The notes: generated from the letters alone by a model not told the origin. Shown: positions 53,369 through 63,898, counted from the first letter of the stretch. The stretch is 64,000 nt of DNA from Metabacillus sp. KUDC1714 (GCF_014217835.1 NZ_CP055263.1:4219501-4283500), one strand, 5' to 3'. Program-made: numbers and translations.

Positions 53369-53547
53369 ATGTCATTAAAAGTTATCGACCTTTATCCGAC
53401 ATATTGTGATAAAATATGAAAGGATTTGTCATGTTTTAGGCATGACTAATAATTAAAATGTTTATGGATCATAACATCGATAGAGTGATTTTTCTAGCAG
53501 GTTAAAATCACATACTAAATAGAAAAAATAGTAAGGAGGAAATCACA

Positions 53548-56500
53548 ATGTTCCTCAAACGATTGGATATTGTTGGATTCAAGTCCTTTGCTGAAAGAGT
53601 AACAGTTGACTTTGTAAAAGGTGTTACAGCAGTAGTTGGACCAAATGGAAGTGGCAAGAGTAATATTACTGATGGTATTAGATGGGTGTTGGGAGAGCAA
53701 TCAGCTAAGTCTCTTCGGGGTGCAAAAATGGAGGATATCATTTTTGCTGGAAGTGATTCTAGGAAGAGTTTGAATATTGCTGAAGTGACATTAACGCTAG
53801 ATAATGAAGATCATTTTCTTCCAATTGATTATCACGAGGTGAGTGTTACACGCAGAGTGTATCGTTCAGGAGAAAGTGAGTTTTTTATTAATAAGCAAAG
53901 CTGTCGCCTAAAGGATATAATAGATTTATTTATGGACTCTGGTCTTGGGAAGGAAGCTTTTTCAATTATTAGCCAGGGTAAAGTTGAAGAAATACTAAGC
54001 AGTAAATCTGAAGAGCGCAGAAGCATTTTTGAAGAAGCTGCAGGTGTTTTAAAATATAAATCACGTAAAAAGAAGGCTGAATATAAATTAGCCGAAACAC
54101 AGGAAAACCTAAATCGTGTTCATGACATTTTACATGAGTTAGAGGGTCAGGTTGAACCATTAAAAATACAAGCATCTATTGCAAAGGATTTCTTGCAAAA
54201 GAAAGAAGAACTCGAACAAATTGAAGTAGCACTTACGGTTTATGAAATTGAAGAACTTCATCAAAAATACGAAGCGCTTGCTAAATCAGTTGATGATGGG
54301 AAAGATCGTGAACTCAAGCTTTCAGCAAACATGCAAAAAAGAGAAGCAGAAGTTGAGCGTATGCGCGATCATTTAACCGCATTAGATGATTCAGTTAATG
54401 ACCTACAACAGGTTTTACTCTTGGCAAGTGAAGAGTTAGAAAAGTTAGAAGGAAGAAAAGAAGTTTTAAAAGAGCGAAAGAAAAATGCCCATCAAAATAA
54501 GGCTCAATTAGAAAAATCAATTGAAGAATTAACTGAGCGACTTGTAAGGTTGAAGAAGGAAAAACAAGAGCAGGAAGCGTTCTTACAAACCTCTAAAAAA
54601 GAGCTAAATACCATTCAAGATCAATTAGTAGCAAAACAACAGCTGATGACATCTTATGATCAAAATATTGAAGAATTAATTGAAGGCTTAAAAAGTGAAT
54701 ACTTTGAACTTTTAAATGAGCAGGCTACTGCACGTAATGAAATACATTATTTAGACGAGCAGCTAAGTCAACAAGAGCGGAAAAATACTAGACTGCTAGA
54801 CTCGAATAAACGATATATAACAGAACGCGAAGATATTATTGAGAGAAAAACCAAAATCGAAGCGAAATATGCGCTAATTGAAAGCCAGTTATCTCATCAA
54901 ATAAAGAGTTTTCGGGATGCGCAAACTAAACTTGAAAACGTAAAAAATGCGTATCAAAAGAAAGAATCGACTTTATATCAAGCTTATCAGATACTCCAGC
55001 AAACTCGCTCAAGAAAAGAAGTCTTAGAATCAATGCAGGAGGACTATGCTGGATTCTTCCAAGGTGTAAAAGAGATTTTAAAAGCAAAGGATAAGTTAGA
55101 AGGAATTCATGGAGCGGTTGCTGAATTAATTTCAACTGACAAAACCTACGAATCAGCAATTGAAATTGCCTTAAGTAGTTCGATGCAACATGTGGTTGTT
55201 GAAGATGAATCCTCAGCGAGGAAGGCGATTCAATTTTTAAAACAAAACTCTTTTGGTCGAGCTACATTTTTACCTCTAACAGTCATTAAGGAACGTTCAA
55301 TTGGCTCACATGATCTTAAAGCAATTCAGTCTCATCAAGCATTTGTTGGTGTTGCGACAGATTTAGTGAAGTATCAACCACAATTCAAATCTATTATTGG
55401 CAATCTTCTCGGAACGGTTATTGTCACCTCAGACCTAAAGGGTGCAAACGAGATCGCGAAACTAATGAATTATCGTTACCGACTTGTTACACTTCAAGGT
55501 GATGTAGTGAATCCTGGTGGATCAATGACAGGTGGCGCTGTAAAACAAAAGAATAACTCCTTATTAAGTCGTGGACGTGAATTGGAAACAATTAATGCAA
55601 AATTAGCCGATATGGAAGAGAAGACATCTTCGCTTGAACAAGATGTAAAGGCAACAAAGGAAACTATTAAAAAACAAGAAGATATTCTCGAAGAGTTACG
55701 CTCTAATGGTGAAAAGCTACGTTTAGAAGAGCAAATGATCAGAAGTGAAATAAGGGAAATTGAATTAAATGAAAAGAATGTTAACGATCATTTAAAATTA
55801 TATGATGCTGAAAGAGAATCATTTGAATCTGAAAAAGATAAGTTTTCAGCACGGAAAAGTGAGCTTAGTAATAAACTGCAGTCAATTTCTTTGAAACTTG
55901 AAAAGCTAGATAAAGAGATCGAGAAAATGTCCGAGAAAAAGGTATCCCAGCAAACCTCAAAAGACGAATTACATGATGAGTTGACCGAATTTAAAGTCAT
56001 TCTAGCAAGCAAACGTCAGGTTTATGAAAATCAGAAAGAAAAGGTAGAACGAATAAACCAAGACTTGGAACAATCACAGGAAAAGTATGGTGAAGCAACT
56101 GAAGATTATTCCTTGCTTTCAAATGAAATGAATTCAAGTTCATCTGGTGAGGAAAAGCTAGAGGAAGCTGCGAGAAATAAGCTCCAGGATAAAAATAAAA
56201 CGATTGAATTAATCGCAAGTAGACGTGAGGAGCGCCTCCAATTACATGAAAAGCTTGAGTATGAAGATCGTAAACTGAAGGAGTTAAAGCGTCAGGATAA
56301 ACAGCTTCAAGATAGTCTAAAGGATGAAGAGGTAAAATTAAATCGCTTAGATGTTGAATTAGATAATCGTCTTAACCATCTTCGAGAAGAATATTTGTTA
56401 ACCTTTGAAGGTGCAAAAGAAAAATATACCCTTGATATGGATATAAATGAAGCAAGAAAACGTGTGAAGTTGATCAAGCTTGCAATTGATGAGTTAGGAA

Positions 56501-57114
56501 CGGTAAACTTAGGAGCGATTGATGAGTATGAACGAGTATTTGAACGTTTCACGTTCCTATCTGAGCAACGAAATGATTTGACAGAAGCAAAAGACACTCT
56601 TTACGAAGTTATAGGTGAAATGGACGAGGAAATGAAGAGAAGATTTGAGCAAACCTTTAATGCGATTCGTGCTCATTTTGAATCTGTTTTTCAGGCGTTA
56701 TTTGGTGGTGGACGTGCTGAATTAAAGTTAACGGATCCGAATGATATATTGAATACAGGTGTTGATATTGTTGCACAACCTCCAGGTAAAAAGCTGCAAA
56801 ATCTTGGTTTGCTTTCTGGTGGGGAACGTGCTCTAACAGCAATAGCATTATTGTTCTCAATTTTGAAAGTACGACCAGTACCTTTTTGTGTACTTGATGA
56901 AGTGGAGGCAGCACTTGATGAAGCAAATGTTCATCGTTTTGCACAATACCTGAAAAAGTTCAGTCATGAAACACAATTTATCGTGATTACCCACCGTAAA
57001 GGAACAATGGAAGAAGCTGATGTCCTGTACGGGGTAACGATGCAGGAATCAGGTGTTTCTAAACTTGTATCTGTAAGACTTGAAGAATCAAAAGAACTCG
57101 TACAATCTAGCTGA
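53548..57114 (+). CDS. smc: Chromosome partition protein Smc
   Basis: The 1188-residue condensin ATPase has Walker A GPNGSGKSNITDG (about 32-44), a first coiled coil (about 170-500), the hinge (about 505-660, ending in the conserved GGSMTGGAVK), a second coiled coil (about 670-1020), the signature LSGGERALTAIA and Walker B CVLDEVEAALDEAN. The length is within two residues of B. subtilis Smc (1186). AAGGAGG precedes the start by eight bases. ftsY follows after 14 bases. Confidence 0.98.
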   Translation: MFLKRLDIVGFKSFAERVTVDFVKGVTAVVGPNGSGKSNITDGIRWVLGEQSAKSLRGAKMEDIIFAGSDSRKSLNIAEVTLTLDNEDHFLPIDYHEVSVTRRVYRSGESEFFINKQSCRLKDIIDLFMDSGLGKEAFSIISQGKVEEILSSKSEERRSIFEEAAGVLKYKSRKKKAEYKLAETQENLNRVHDILHELEGQVEPLKIQASIAKDFLQKKEELEQIEVALTVYEIEELHQKYEALAKSVDDGKDRELKLSANMQKREAEVERMRDHLTALDDSVNDLQQVLLLASEELEKLEGRKEVLKERKKNAHQNKAQLEKSIEELTERLVRLKKEKQEQEAFLQTSKKELNTIQDQLVAKQQLMTSYDQNIEELIEGLKSEYFELLNEQATARNEIHYLDEQLSQQERKNTRLLDSNKRYITEREDIIERKTKIEAKYALIESQLSHQIKSFRDAQTKLENVKNAYQKKESTLYQAYQILQQTRSRKEVLESMQEDYAGFFQGVKEILKAKDKLEGIHGAVAELISTDKTYESAIEIALSSSMQHVVVEDESSARKAIQFLKQNSFGRATFLPLTVIKERSIGSHDLKAIQSHQAFVGVATDLVKYQPQFKSIIGNLLGTVIVTSDLKGANEIAKLMNYRYRLVTLQGDVVNPGGSMTGGAVKQKNNSLLSRGRELETINAKLADMEEKTSSLEQDVKATKETIKKQEDILEELRSNGEKLRLEEQMIRSEIREIELNEKNVNDHLKLYDAERESFESEKDKFSARKSELSNKLQSISLKLEKLDKEIEKMSEKKVSQQTSKDELHDELTEFKVILASKRQVYENQKEKVERINQDLEQSQEKYGEATEDYSLLSNEMNSSSSGEEKLEEAARNKLQDKNKTIELIASRREERLQLHEKLEYEDRKLKELKRQDKQLQDSLKDEEVKLNRLDVELDNRLNHLREEYLLTFEGAKEKYTLDMDINEARKRVKLIKLAIDELGTVNLGAIDEYERVFERFTFLSEQRNDLTEAKDTLYEVIGEMDEEMKRRFEQTFNAIRAHFESVFQALFGGGRAELKLTDPNDILNTGVDIVAQPPGKKLQNLGLLSGGERALTAIALLFSILKVRPVPFCVLDEVEAALDEANVHRFAQYLKKFSHETQFIVITHRKGTMEEADVLYGVTMQESGVSKLVSVRLEESKELVQSS

Positions 57115-57128
57115 AAGGATGAACAAGC

Positions 57129-58124
57129 ATGAGCTTTTTTAAAAAATTAAAGGATAAAATCACAAAACAAACAGATTCTGTAACAGAAAAGTTTAAAGAA
57201 GGCTTAACGAAAACAAGAGATTCATTTGCTGGTAAAATGAATGATCTTGTTGCAAAATACCGTAAAGTTGATGAGGAGTTCTTTGAGGAGCTTGAAGAGC
57301 TTTTAATCAGCGCAGATGTCGGTGTAACGACAGTTATGGATCTCATTGACGAATTGAAAATGGAAGTTAAACGTCAAAATATTCAGGATACGAAAGAGGT
57401 ACAAGCGGTAATCTCCGAAAAGCTTGTAGAAATTTATCAAGGTGATCAAGATGGGGATGATAATGAACTAAATCTTCAAAAAGATCGCTTAAATGTCGTG
57501 CTATTTGTTGGTGTTAATGGTGTTGGTAAAACGACAACAATTGGAAAATTAGCTCACAAGCTTAAAAGTGAAGGGAATTCTGTTCTTTTAGCAGCAGGAG
57601 ATACGTTTAGAGCGGGTGCAATTGAGCAGTTAGAGGTATGGGGAGAACGAGTTGGTGTAGATGTAATTAAGCAATCTGAAGGTTCTGATCCTGCAGCCGT
57701 AATGTACGATGCTGTTCAGGCTGCAAAGGCAAGAAAAGTAGATGTCCTTTTATGTGATACAGCAGGAAGGCTGCAAAATAAAGTGAATCTTATGAAGGAA
57801 CTAGAAAAAGTAAAGCGTGTCATTGAAAAGGAGATCCCTGGAGCTCCACATGAGGTACTGCTCGTTTTGGATGCAACAACAGGGCAAAATGCAATGACAC
57901 AAGCAAAGCAGTTTTCACAAGCAACAAATGTATCTGGTATCGTGTTAACAAAGTTAGACGGTACTGCAAAGGGTGGTATTGTATTAGCTATTAAAGGTGA
58001 GCTGGATATACCTGTGAAATTTGTAGGTCTTGGAGAGAAGATGGATGATCTTCAAGAATTTAATACAGAACAATATGTATATGGTCTTTTCTCTGGAATT
58101 ATTGAAGAGCAAGAAGAACATTAA
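57129..58124 (+). CDS. ftsY: Signal recognition particle receptor FtsY
   Basis: The 331-residue SRP GTPase has a short charged N-terminal region instead of a long acidic A domain, as in Bacillus. The NG domain has GVNGVGKTTTIGKLA (P-loop), DTAGRLQNK (G3), TKLDGTAKGG (G4) and GLGEKMDDL. It interacts with Ffh, encoded nearby. Confidence 0.97.
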   Translation: MSFFKKLKDKITKQTDSVTEKFKEGLTKTRDSFAGKMNDLVAKYRKVDEEFFEELEELLISADVGVTTVMDLIDELKMEVKRQNIQDTKEVQAVISEKLVEIYQGDQDGDDNELNLQKDRLNVVLFVGVNGVGKTTTIGKLAHKLKSEGNSVLLAAGDTFRAGAIEQLEVWGERVGVDVIKQSEGSDPAAVMYDAVQAAKARKVDVLLCDTAGRLQNKVNLMKELEKVKRVIEKEIPGAPHEVLLVLDATTGQNAMTQAKQFSQATNVSGIVLTKLDGTAKGGIVLAIKGELDIPVKFVGLGEKMDDLQEFNTEQYVYGLFSGIIEEQEEH

Positions 58125-58140
58125 AAGTTTTTTAAAATAG

Positions 58141-58190
58141 AACGAGCTAACTTTTACTTTGAGAAAATGTGAAAGTTAGCTCGTTTTTAT
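58141..58190 (+). terminator. Terminator after ftsY
   Basis: AACGAGCTAACTTT (58141-58154) and AAAGTTAGCTCGTT (58172-58185) are a perfect 14-bp inverted repeat ending in five T. Confidence 0.95.
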
Positions 58191-58327
58191 ATTGCCACAG
58201 TACTTACAGATAGAATTATTCTTTAAAATCCGTAGTTTCATCCTGTAATACTTGACAAGGATCGGCTGCAAATGTAGACTATTAACATGTAAAGGTAATT
58301 CACTTAACAAAGGGGTGAAACGGCATA

Positions 58328-58657
58328 ATGCTTGAAAAAACGACAAGACTTAATTATCTGTTTGATTTTTATCAATCATTATTAACTCCTAAACAAAAAA
58401 GCTATATGTCGTTATATTATTTAGATGATTTCTCCCTTGGTGAAATTGCGGAAGAATATAATGTTAGTAGACAAGCTGTTTACGATAACATTAAACGTAC
58501 TGAAGCAATGCTGGAGCAATACGAAGAAAAGCTATTATTATTTCAAAAATTTCAAAAGCGTCAAGAGCTAATGACAAAACTTCGTGAATTCTCTGCTAAG
58601 ACAGACAGAAATGCGGAAATTGGTTCATTGCTTAATGAACTTGAGAAATTAGATTAG
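58328..58657 (+). CDS. ylxM: YlxM, UPF0122 HTH protein associated with SRP
   Basis: The 109-residue protein has a sigma-4-like helix-turn-helix ([26 protein letters not shown], about residues 22-48) followed by a helical tail. YlxM in streptococci modulates Ffh activity. Its start has AAGGGGTGA upstream, and it ends 11 bases before ffh, with which it is co-transcribed. Confidence 0.93.
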   Translation: MLEKTTRLNYLFDFYQSLLTPKQKSYMSLYYLDDFSLGEIAEEYNVSRQAVYDNIKRTEAMLEQYEEKLLLFQKFQKRQELMTKLREFSAKTDRNAEIGSLLNELEKLD

Positions 58658-58668
58658 GAGGCGGCATT

Positions 58669-60009
58669 ATGGCATTTGAAGGATTGGCCGACCGACTGCA
58701 AAATACGATGGCAAAAATTCGCGGAAAAGGGAAGGTTTCTGAAGCTGATGTAAAAGAAATGATGAGAGAGGTTCGCCTCGCTCTTTTAGAAGCCGATGTA
58801 AACTTCAAAGTTGTTAAAGACTTTATTAAGCGCGTAAGTGAACGTGCTGTTGGTCAAGAGGTAATGAAAAGCTTAACACCGGGCCAACAGGTTATTAAAG
58901 TTGTAAAAGAGGAACTAACTGAATTAATGGGTGGAGAGCAAAGTAAAATTGCTGTTTCCAATCGCCCTCCAACAGTCATTATGATGGTTGGTTTACAAGG
59001 TGCTGGTAAAACAACGACAACTGGAAAGCTTGCAAACCTTTTACGTAAAAAGTTCAACCGTAAGCCATTGCTTGTTGCAGCAGATATTTACCGTCCTGCC
59101 GCAATTAAACAATTGCAAACATTAGGCAAGCAATTGGACATGCCTGTTTTTTCTATGGGCGATCAAGTTAGTCCTGTTGAAATTGCAACGAAAGCACTTG
59201 AACATGCTAAGAATGAACATCATGATTATGTTATCATCGATACAGCAGGTCGCTTACACATTGATGAAAATCTCATGGAAGAGCTAGAACAGGTAAAATC
59301 CATCGCTAAGCCGGATGAAATCTTCCTTGTTGTTGATGCAATGACAGGTCAAGATGCAGTAAACGTCGCAAAAAGCTTTAATGAACAACTTGGATTAACA
59401 GGTGTTGTATTAACAAAGCTTGATGGTGACACACGTGGTGGGGCTGCATTATCGATTCGCTCTGTTACAGATACACCAATTAAGTTTGTTGGTCTTGGTG
59501 AGAAATTGGATGCATTAGAAGCATTTCATCCAGAACGTATGGCATCAAGGATACTTGGTATGGGGGATGTACTAACCCTTATTGAAAAGGCTCAGACAAA
59601 TGTTGATGCCGAAAAGGCAAAAGAGCTTGAGCAAAAAATGCGTACGATGTCATTTACGTTTGATGATTTTCTCGAGCAGTTGGGTCAAGTTCGCAACATG
59701 GGTCCTCTTGAAGATCTAATTGGTATGCTTCCAGGAGCAAACAAGGTTAAAGGACTCAAAAATCTTCAGGTTGATGAAAAACAGATAAGTCATGTAGAAG
59801 CCATAATTAAATCCATGACAAAGGCTGAAAAGATCAATCCTGAAATCATGAATGCTTCACGTAAAAAACGAATTGCAAAAGGTAGCGGAACATCTGTTCA
59901 AGAGATCAACCGTCTATTAAAGCAATTTGAAGATATGAAAAAAATGATGAAGCAAATGACTAGTATGTCAAAAGGTAAGAAAAAAGGGATGAAATTCCCA
60001 TTTATGTAA
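58669..60009 (+). CDS. ffh: Signal recognition particle protein Ffh
   Basis: The 446-residue GTPase binds scRNA and signal sequences. The NG domain has GLQGAGKTTTTGKLA, DTAGRLHIDENLM, TKLDGDTRGGAA; the M domain (about 300-446) is methionine-rich, including KKMMKQMTSMSKGKKK. A GGAGG site lies eight bases before the start. Repeat copy F follows directly. Confidence 0.98.
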   Translation: MAFEGLADRLQNTMAKIRGKGKVSEADVKEMMREVRLALLEADVNFKVVKDFIKRVSERAVGQEVMKSLTPGQQVIKVVKEELTELMGGEQSKIAVSNRPPTVIMMVGLQGAGKTTTTGKLANLLRKKFNRKPLLVAADIYRPAAIKQLQTLGKQLDMPVFSMGDQVSPVEIATKALEHAKNEHHDYVIIDTAGRLHIDENLMEELEQVKSIAKPDEIFLVVDAMTGQDAVNVAKSFNEQLGLTGVVLTKLDGDTRGGAALSIRSVTDTPIKFVGLGEKLDALEAFHPERMASRILGMGDVLTLIEKAQTNVDAEKAKELEQKMRTMSFTFDDFLEQLGQVRNMGPLEDLIGMLPGANKVKGLKNLQVDEKQISHVEAIIKSMTKAEKINPEIMNASRKKRIAKGSGTSVQEINRLLKQFEDMKKMMKQMTSMSKGKKKGMKFPFM

Positions 60010-60013
60010 ATTT

Positions 60014-60130
60014 AAAAGTGCAGGCGCCTTGGTCAGGCCCGACAAGCATAAGACGCACATGAATATAAGGCGTTCTTTGCCTTCAATTCATGTGCGCTTA
60101 TGACCTCGAGGGGAAAGGTTCTGGAGCTAG
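60014..60130 (-). repeat. Dispersed palindromic element, copy F, reverse orientation (ffh-rpsP)
   Basis: Read on the minus strand it begins CTAGCTCCAGAACC, has CCCCTCGAGGTCATAAGC, inner arms GCACATGAATTGAAGG and CCTTATATTCATGTGC, then GCTTGTCGGGCCTGACC and AAGGCGCC. It is the best-preserved copy over the central part, and the only one in the opposite direction. Confidence 0.9.
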
Positions 60131-60195
60131 AGACTAAAACTAAGTACAAAAATCTACTTTTTTTAAAGGAAATTTCTTCTGACAAGAAAAAAACC

Positions 60196-60227
60196 TTTAC
60201 ATCATAAAAGTTATTTGATAATATACT
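60196..60227 (+). promoter_or_regulatory. Probable promoter of rpsP
   Basis: TTTACA (60196-60201) with TAATAT after 17 bases or TATACT after 20 bases; the AT-rich -10 region is ambiguous. Confidence 0.45.
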
Positions 60228-60262
60228 ATCTTGTTGAAATATTTTCGGAGGTGCTTTATAAA

Positions 60263-60535
60263 ATGGCAGTAAAAATTCGTTTAAAACGTATGGGATCAAA
60301 AAGATCACCTTTTTATCGTATTGTAGTAGCAGATTCTCGTTCACCACGTGATGGACGTTACATCGAAGTAGTTGGAACATACAATCCAGTTGTGCAACCA
60401 GCAGAAGTTAAAATCAACGAAGAATTAGCAATGAAATGGATGCAAGATGGTGCTAAACCATCTGATACAGTACGTAACTTGTTCTCAAAACAAGGCATTA
60501 TGGAAAAATTCCATAACGCAAAATTAAGCAAGTAA
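60263..60535 (+). CDS. rpsP: 30S ribosomal protein S16
   Basis: The 90-residue protein opens [20 protein letters not shown] and has [14 protein letters not shown]. The start at 60263 has CGGAGGTG upstream. Its TAA overlaps the khpA ATG as TAATG. Confidence 0.98.
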   Translation: MAVKIRLKRMGSKRSPFYRIVVADSRSPRDGRYIEVVGTYNPVVQPAEVKINEELAMKWMQDGAKPSDTVRNLFSKQGIMEKFHNAKLSK

Positions 60536-60780
60536 TGAATGCAAATGAGATGAAAGAGTTAATCGAAGCTATTGTTAAGCCGCTTGTTGACTCACCAGAG
60601 CATGTTGAAATAACAGAACTGGTAACTGAGAACCAAATTACGTATCGCCTTTCTGTTCATAAAGAAGACGTTGGTAAAGTAATTGGAAAACAAGGCCGTA
60701 TAGCAAAAGCGATTCGAACTGTTGTTTATGCAGCAGGATCAAATTCATCTAAAAGAATTCAACTTGAAATTAATGACTGA
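60535..60780 (+). CDS. khpA: KhpA, KH-domain RNA-binding protein (YlqC)
   Basis: The 81-residue protein is a single KH domain with the GKVIGKQGRIAKAIRTVV loop and helices. KhpA works with KhpB in several Firmicutes, where it binds many RNAs and affects cell length. It is translationally coupled to rpsP and ends at a terminator. Confidence 0.94.
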   Translation: MNANEMKELIEAIVKPLVDSPEHVEITELVTENQITYRLSVHKEDVGKVIGKQGRIAKAIRTVVYAAGSNSSKRIQLEIND

Positions 60781-60815
60781 AAAAAGGGTGAGGATCGATC
60801 CTCCCCTTTTTTTGT
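60781..60815 (+). terminator. Terminator between khpA and ylqD
   Basis: AAAAAGGGTGAGGATC and GATCCTCCCCTTTTTTT are self-complementary around GGATCGATCC, with one mismatch or bulge, ending in seven T. It begins directly after the khpA stop. Confidence 0.9.
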
Positions 60816-60925
60816 ACATTAGAATATATTTTTTAGTTTCAGTGTCAAGCACCGAAGTACATACATGCAAAACAGGAGCTTGCGCACTTCTAATAGTATT
60901 AAGCTCAGGTAGGGGAGGAATAATA

Positions 60926-61306
60926 ATGGATATACTCCACCGTGTTACTGTAAAACAAATCTTGACTGAAACAAGTAAGCAAGCATTAATTGAGCAGTTT
61001 ACAAATAAGAAAAAACTACTAGAGCAAGAGTGTGATCAACTATATTTTCAATATAAAAAGGTTGAAAAAACTAGCAATCAGCTTGCAACACAATTTTTAA
61101 AAGAGATCGATAAAAGACGTGAAAAAATAAAACTAGTTGAATTTCAACTTCAACAAGTACATACTTTACCCCTTGGTAGTGAGCTTAAGGAAAAAGAAGT
61201 GGAAGCAATTATTGAAGTAAATGTTGGTGACAATTGGAATGAACTAATGAAAGAAAGAACAATTGTCATAAAAGATGGAATTGTAGATCAAATACGCCTG
61301 AGGTGA
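60926..61306 (+). CDS. ylqD: YlqD-family protein
   Basis: The 126-residue protein starts [18 protein letters not shown] at ATG 60926 behind GGGGAGG; the frame is open further upstream (to 60722) but that overlaps khpA and a terminator. A coiled coil (about 30-75, [20 protein letters not shown]) is followed by a small basic domain. Function is unknown; it is always near rimM. Its stop lies inside the rimM ribosome site. Confidence 0.9.
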   Translation: MDILHRVTVKQILTETSKQALIEQFTNKKKLLEQECDQLYFQYKKVEKTSNQLATQFLKEIDKRREKIKLVEFQLQQVHTLPLGSELKEKEVEAIIEVNVGDNWNELMKERTIVIKDGIVDQIRLR

Positions 61307-61311
61307 TGAAA

Positions 61312-61833
61312 ATGGCTGAAAAATGGTTTAATGTTGGAAAAATCGTAAACACGCATGGAGTTAAAGGTGAGGTTCGTGTTATATCAAAAACAGATTTCGC
61401 TGAGGAAAGATATGAGCCTGGCAATAAATTATACATATTTAAAGATGGCTCCAATGATCCGATAGAGGTTGTTGTAGATAACCACCGGGTACATAAAAAC
61501 TTTGACTTACTGACATTTAAAGGAATGAATTCCATTCAAGATGTAGAGCAATTTAAAGGTTCTTTACTAAAAGTAGACGAAAATCAGTTGTCAGAACTAG
61601 ATGAAGGCGAATTCTATTTTCATGAAATCATTGGTTGCCACATGTATACGGATCAAGGAGAGGAAATCGGGAAAATCCATGAGATTTTAGCAACAGGTGC
61701 TAATGACGTATGGATAGTGAAAAGAAATGGTGATAAAGACCTCCTCGTTCCTTACATCAAAGATATTGTTAAGGAAATTAATATTGAAGAAAAGAAAGTA
61801 ATCATTACTCCAATGGAAGGGTTACTAGACTGA
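61312..61833 (+). CDS. rimM: Ribosome maturation factor RimM
   Basis: It aids 30S head assembly by binding S19. The 173-residue protein has the N-terminal [15 protein letters not shown] beta barrel and the C-terminal PRC-barrel with [14 protein letters not shown] 61312 follows GAGGTGATGAAA; earlier GTG 61303 and ATG 61306 are in frame but overlap that site. The stop shares TGATG with trmD. Confidence 0.96.
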   Translation: MAEKWFNVGKIVNTHGVKGEVRVISKTDFAEERYEPGNKLYIFKDGSNDPIEVVVDNHRVHKNFDLLTFKGMNSIQDVEQFKGSLLKVDENQLSELDEGEFYFHEIIGCHMYTDQGEEIGKIHEILATGANDVWIVKRNGDKDLLVPYIKDIVKEINIEEKKVIITPMEGLLD

Positions 61834-62567
61834 TGAAAATTGATTTTATGACACTTTTTCCAGAGATGTTTGACGGTGTATTGAATGAATCGATTTTAAA
61901 AAAAGCACAGGAAAAAGAAGCTGTTCAGTTTCGGATTATTAATTTTCGTGATTATTCTTCAAATAAACATAATAATGTTGATGATTATCCTTATGGTGGT
62001 GGAGCAGGGATGGTTTTGCAGCCACAGCCCATATTTGATGCTGTAGAGGATATTGAAAGGCAAACAGATGCAAAACCTAAAGTGATCCTTGTATGCCCTC
62101 AAGGAGAGCGTTTTACGCAAGCTAAGGCTGAACAATTAGCAACCGAAGAACATCTCCTTTTTATATGTGGTCATTATGAAGGGTATGATGAACGGATTAG
62201 AGAGCATCTTGTAACAGATGAAATTTCAATTGGAGACTTCGTCTTAACAGGTGGTGAGCTTGCATCCATGGTAATTGCTGATAGTGTTGTTCGACTCCTT
62301 CCAGGAGTATTAGGAAATGAGGATTCACCAGTTTTAGATTCATATAGTTCAGGTCTACTTGAACATCCACATTATACGAGACCTGCAGATTTTAGAGGAA
62401 TGAAGGTTCCTGAGGTCCTGCTGTCAGGTAATCATAAGCGTATTGAGGAATGGCGTGAGCAGGAGTCTCTCCGAAGGACATTCACCAGAAGACCAGATCT
62501 ATTAGAAACTTATCCTCTTACAGAGAAGCAAAAATCTTTGATTAAACAATGGGAAAATGAAAAGTAG
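61833..62567 (+). CDS. trmD: tRNA (guanine-37-N1)-methyltransferase TrmD
   Basis: It methylates G37 of tRNAs to prevent +1 frameshifts. The 244-residue SPOUT enzyme has [18 protein letters not shown], the trefoil-knot segments [11 protein letters not shown] and [13 protein letters not shown], and [14 protein letters not shown]. It overlaps the rimM stop. Confidence 0.97.
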   Translation: MKIDFMTLFPEMFDGVLNESILKKAQEKEAVQFRIINFRDYSSNKHNNVDDYPYGGGAGMVLQPQPIFDAVEDIERQTDAKPKVILVCPQGERFTQAKAEQLATEEHLLFICGHYEGYDERIREHLVTDEISIGDFVLTGGELASMVIADSVVRLLPGVLGNEDSPVLDSYSSGLLEHPHYTRPADFRGMKVPEVLLSGNHKRIEEWREQESLRRTFTRRPDLLETYPLTEKQKSLIKQWENEK

Positions 62568-62570
62568 CTA

Positions 62571-62599
62571 TTGCAGGCATAACGTCTATATGGTATGAT
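62571..62599 (+). promoter_or_regulatory. Promoter of rplS
   Basis: TTGCAG (62571-62576), 17 bases, TATGAT (62594-62599), four bases after the trmD stop. It would give rplS a transcript separate from the rimM-trmD operon. Confidence 0.7.
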
Positions 62600-62636
62600 A
62601 AATCTCGTGACTTGCTGACTAGAGCTTACTATGTAA

Positions 62637-63065
<429 letters not shown>

Positions 63066-63126
63066 GATAGCTTAGCAATGCTAAGTCTCTAATATATGGG
63101 TCAGCACTTAGTACTGTCCGTATAGG

Positions 63127-63164
63127 TGAAAAGGAGCTTGTTTTTATAACAAGCTCCTTTTTCA
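63127..63164 (+). terminator. Terminator after rplS
   Basis: AAAAGGAGCTTGTT (63129-63142) and AACAAGCTCCTTTTT (63148-63162) form a strong stem with T run. A smaller hairpin CTTAGC/GCTAAG lies just after the rplS stop (about 63071-63085). Confidence 0.95.
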
Positions 63165-63325
63165 TCTAAGTTCTTTTGTAAAAAATTATTGCCTTAAAAC
63201 GACTCCAAGAAATTTCAAGTGAATACGACTTAATAAATAAGTGAAATCGGTAGATTGACTTACCTTGTAATAGGGAATAGTAATAAGTAAAAGTGTTGAT
63301 AATGATTGCTAGAGTAGGTGAAATA

Positions 63326-63877
63326 ATGACAAAAAAGAAAAACGAACTGTTAGAATGGATTAAGGCATTGGCGATAGCAGTACTATTAGCAGCCGTCATA
63401 CGTTATTTCTTTTTTGCTCCAATAGTAGTTGATGGATATTCTATGATGCCAACCTTACATACACAGGATAGGATGATTGTGAATAAGTTCTCATATAAAA
63501 TCGGTGAACCTAAACGTTTTGATATTGTTGTATTTCATGCAACGATTGACAAAGATTATATTAAAAGAGTAATCGGTTTGCCGGGGGATCATGTTGAGTA
63601 TGAGAATGATACTCTTTATATAAATGGAGAAGCGTTTGAAGAACCATACCTTGAAGAATATAAAAATCAACTAATAGATGGACCATTAACCGAGCCCTTT
63701 GATCTCGAAAGTATCATTGGACAATCAACAGTACCAGAAGGCCATATCTTTGTTATGGGTGATAATAGAAGACAAAGTAAGGATAGCAGACACATTGGTA
63801 CAGTTCCGATTGAAGAAGTTATGGGAAAAACCAGTTTGGTATACTGGCCCATCTCAGGTTTTAGAATCGCTGAGTAA
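63326..63877 (+). CDS. Type I signal peptidase
   Basis: The 183-residue membrane protease has one N-terminal transmembrane helix (about 10-32), the catalytic serine in VVDGYSMMPTL and catalytic lysine in YIKRVIGLPGD, then MGDNRRQSKDSRHIG. I start at ATG 63326 behind TAGGTGA; in-frame ATGs at 63293 and 63302 lack sites. Several paralogues exist in Bacillus (SipS/T/U/V), so I do not name it. The position between rplS and rbgA is not that of B. subtilis sipS. Confidence 0.95.
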   Translation: MTKKKNELLEWIKALAIAVLLAAVIRYFFFAPIVVDGYSMMPTLHTQDRMIVNKFSYKIGEPKRFDIVVFHATIDKDYIKRVIGLPGDHVEYENDTLYINGEAFEEPYLEEYKNQLIDGPLTEPFDLESIIGQSTVPEGHIFVMGDNRRQSKDSRHIGTVPIEEVMGKTSLVYWPISGFRIAE

Positions 63878-63898
63878 CGGAAAAAGAAGGTGCTTTTT

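Noticed and set aside
33358..60130. Repeats as CRISPR array or insertion sequences
   Set aside because: The copies are widely spaced, without regular spacers, encode no transposase, and show no clear target duplication.
60722..60925. N-terminal extension of YlqD by 68 residues
   Set aside because: It would overlap khpA and a terminator. The family start MDILHR at 60926 has a strong GGGGAGG.
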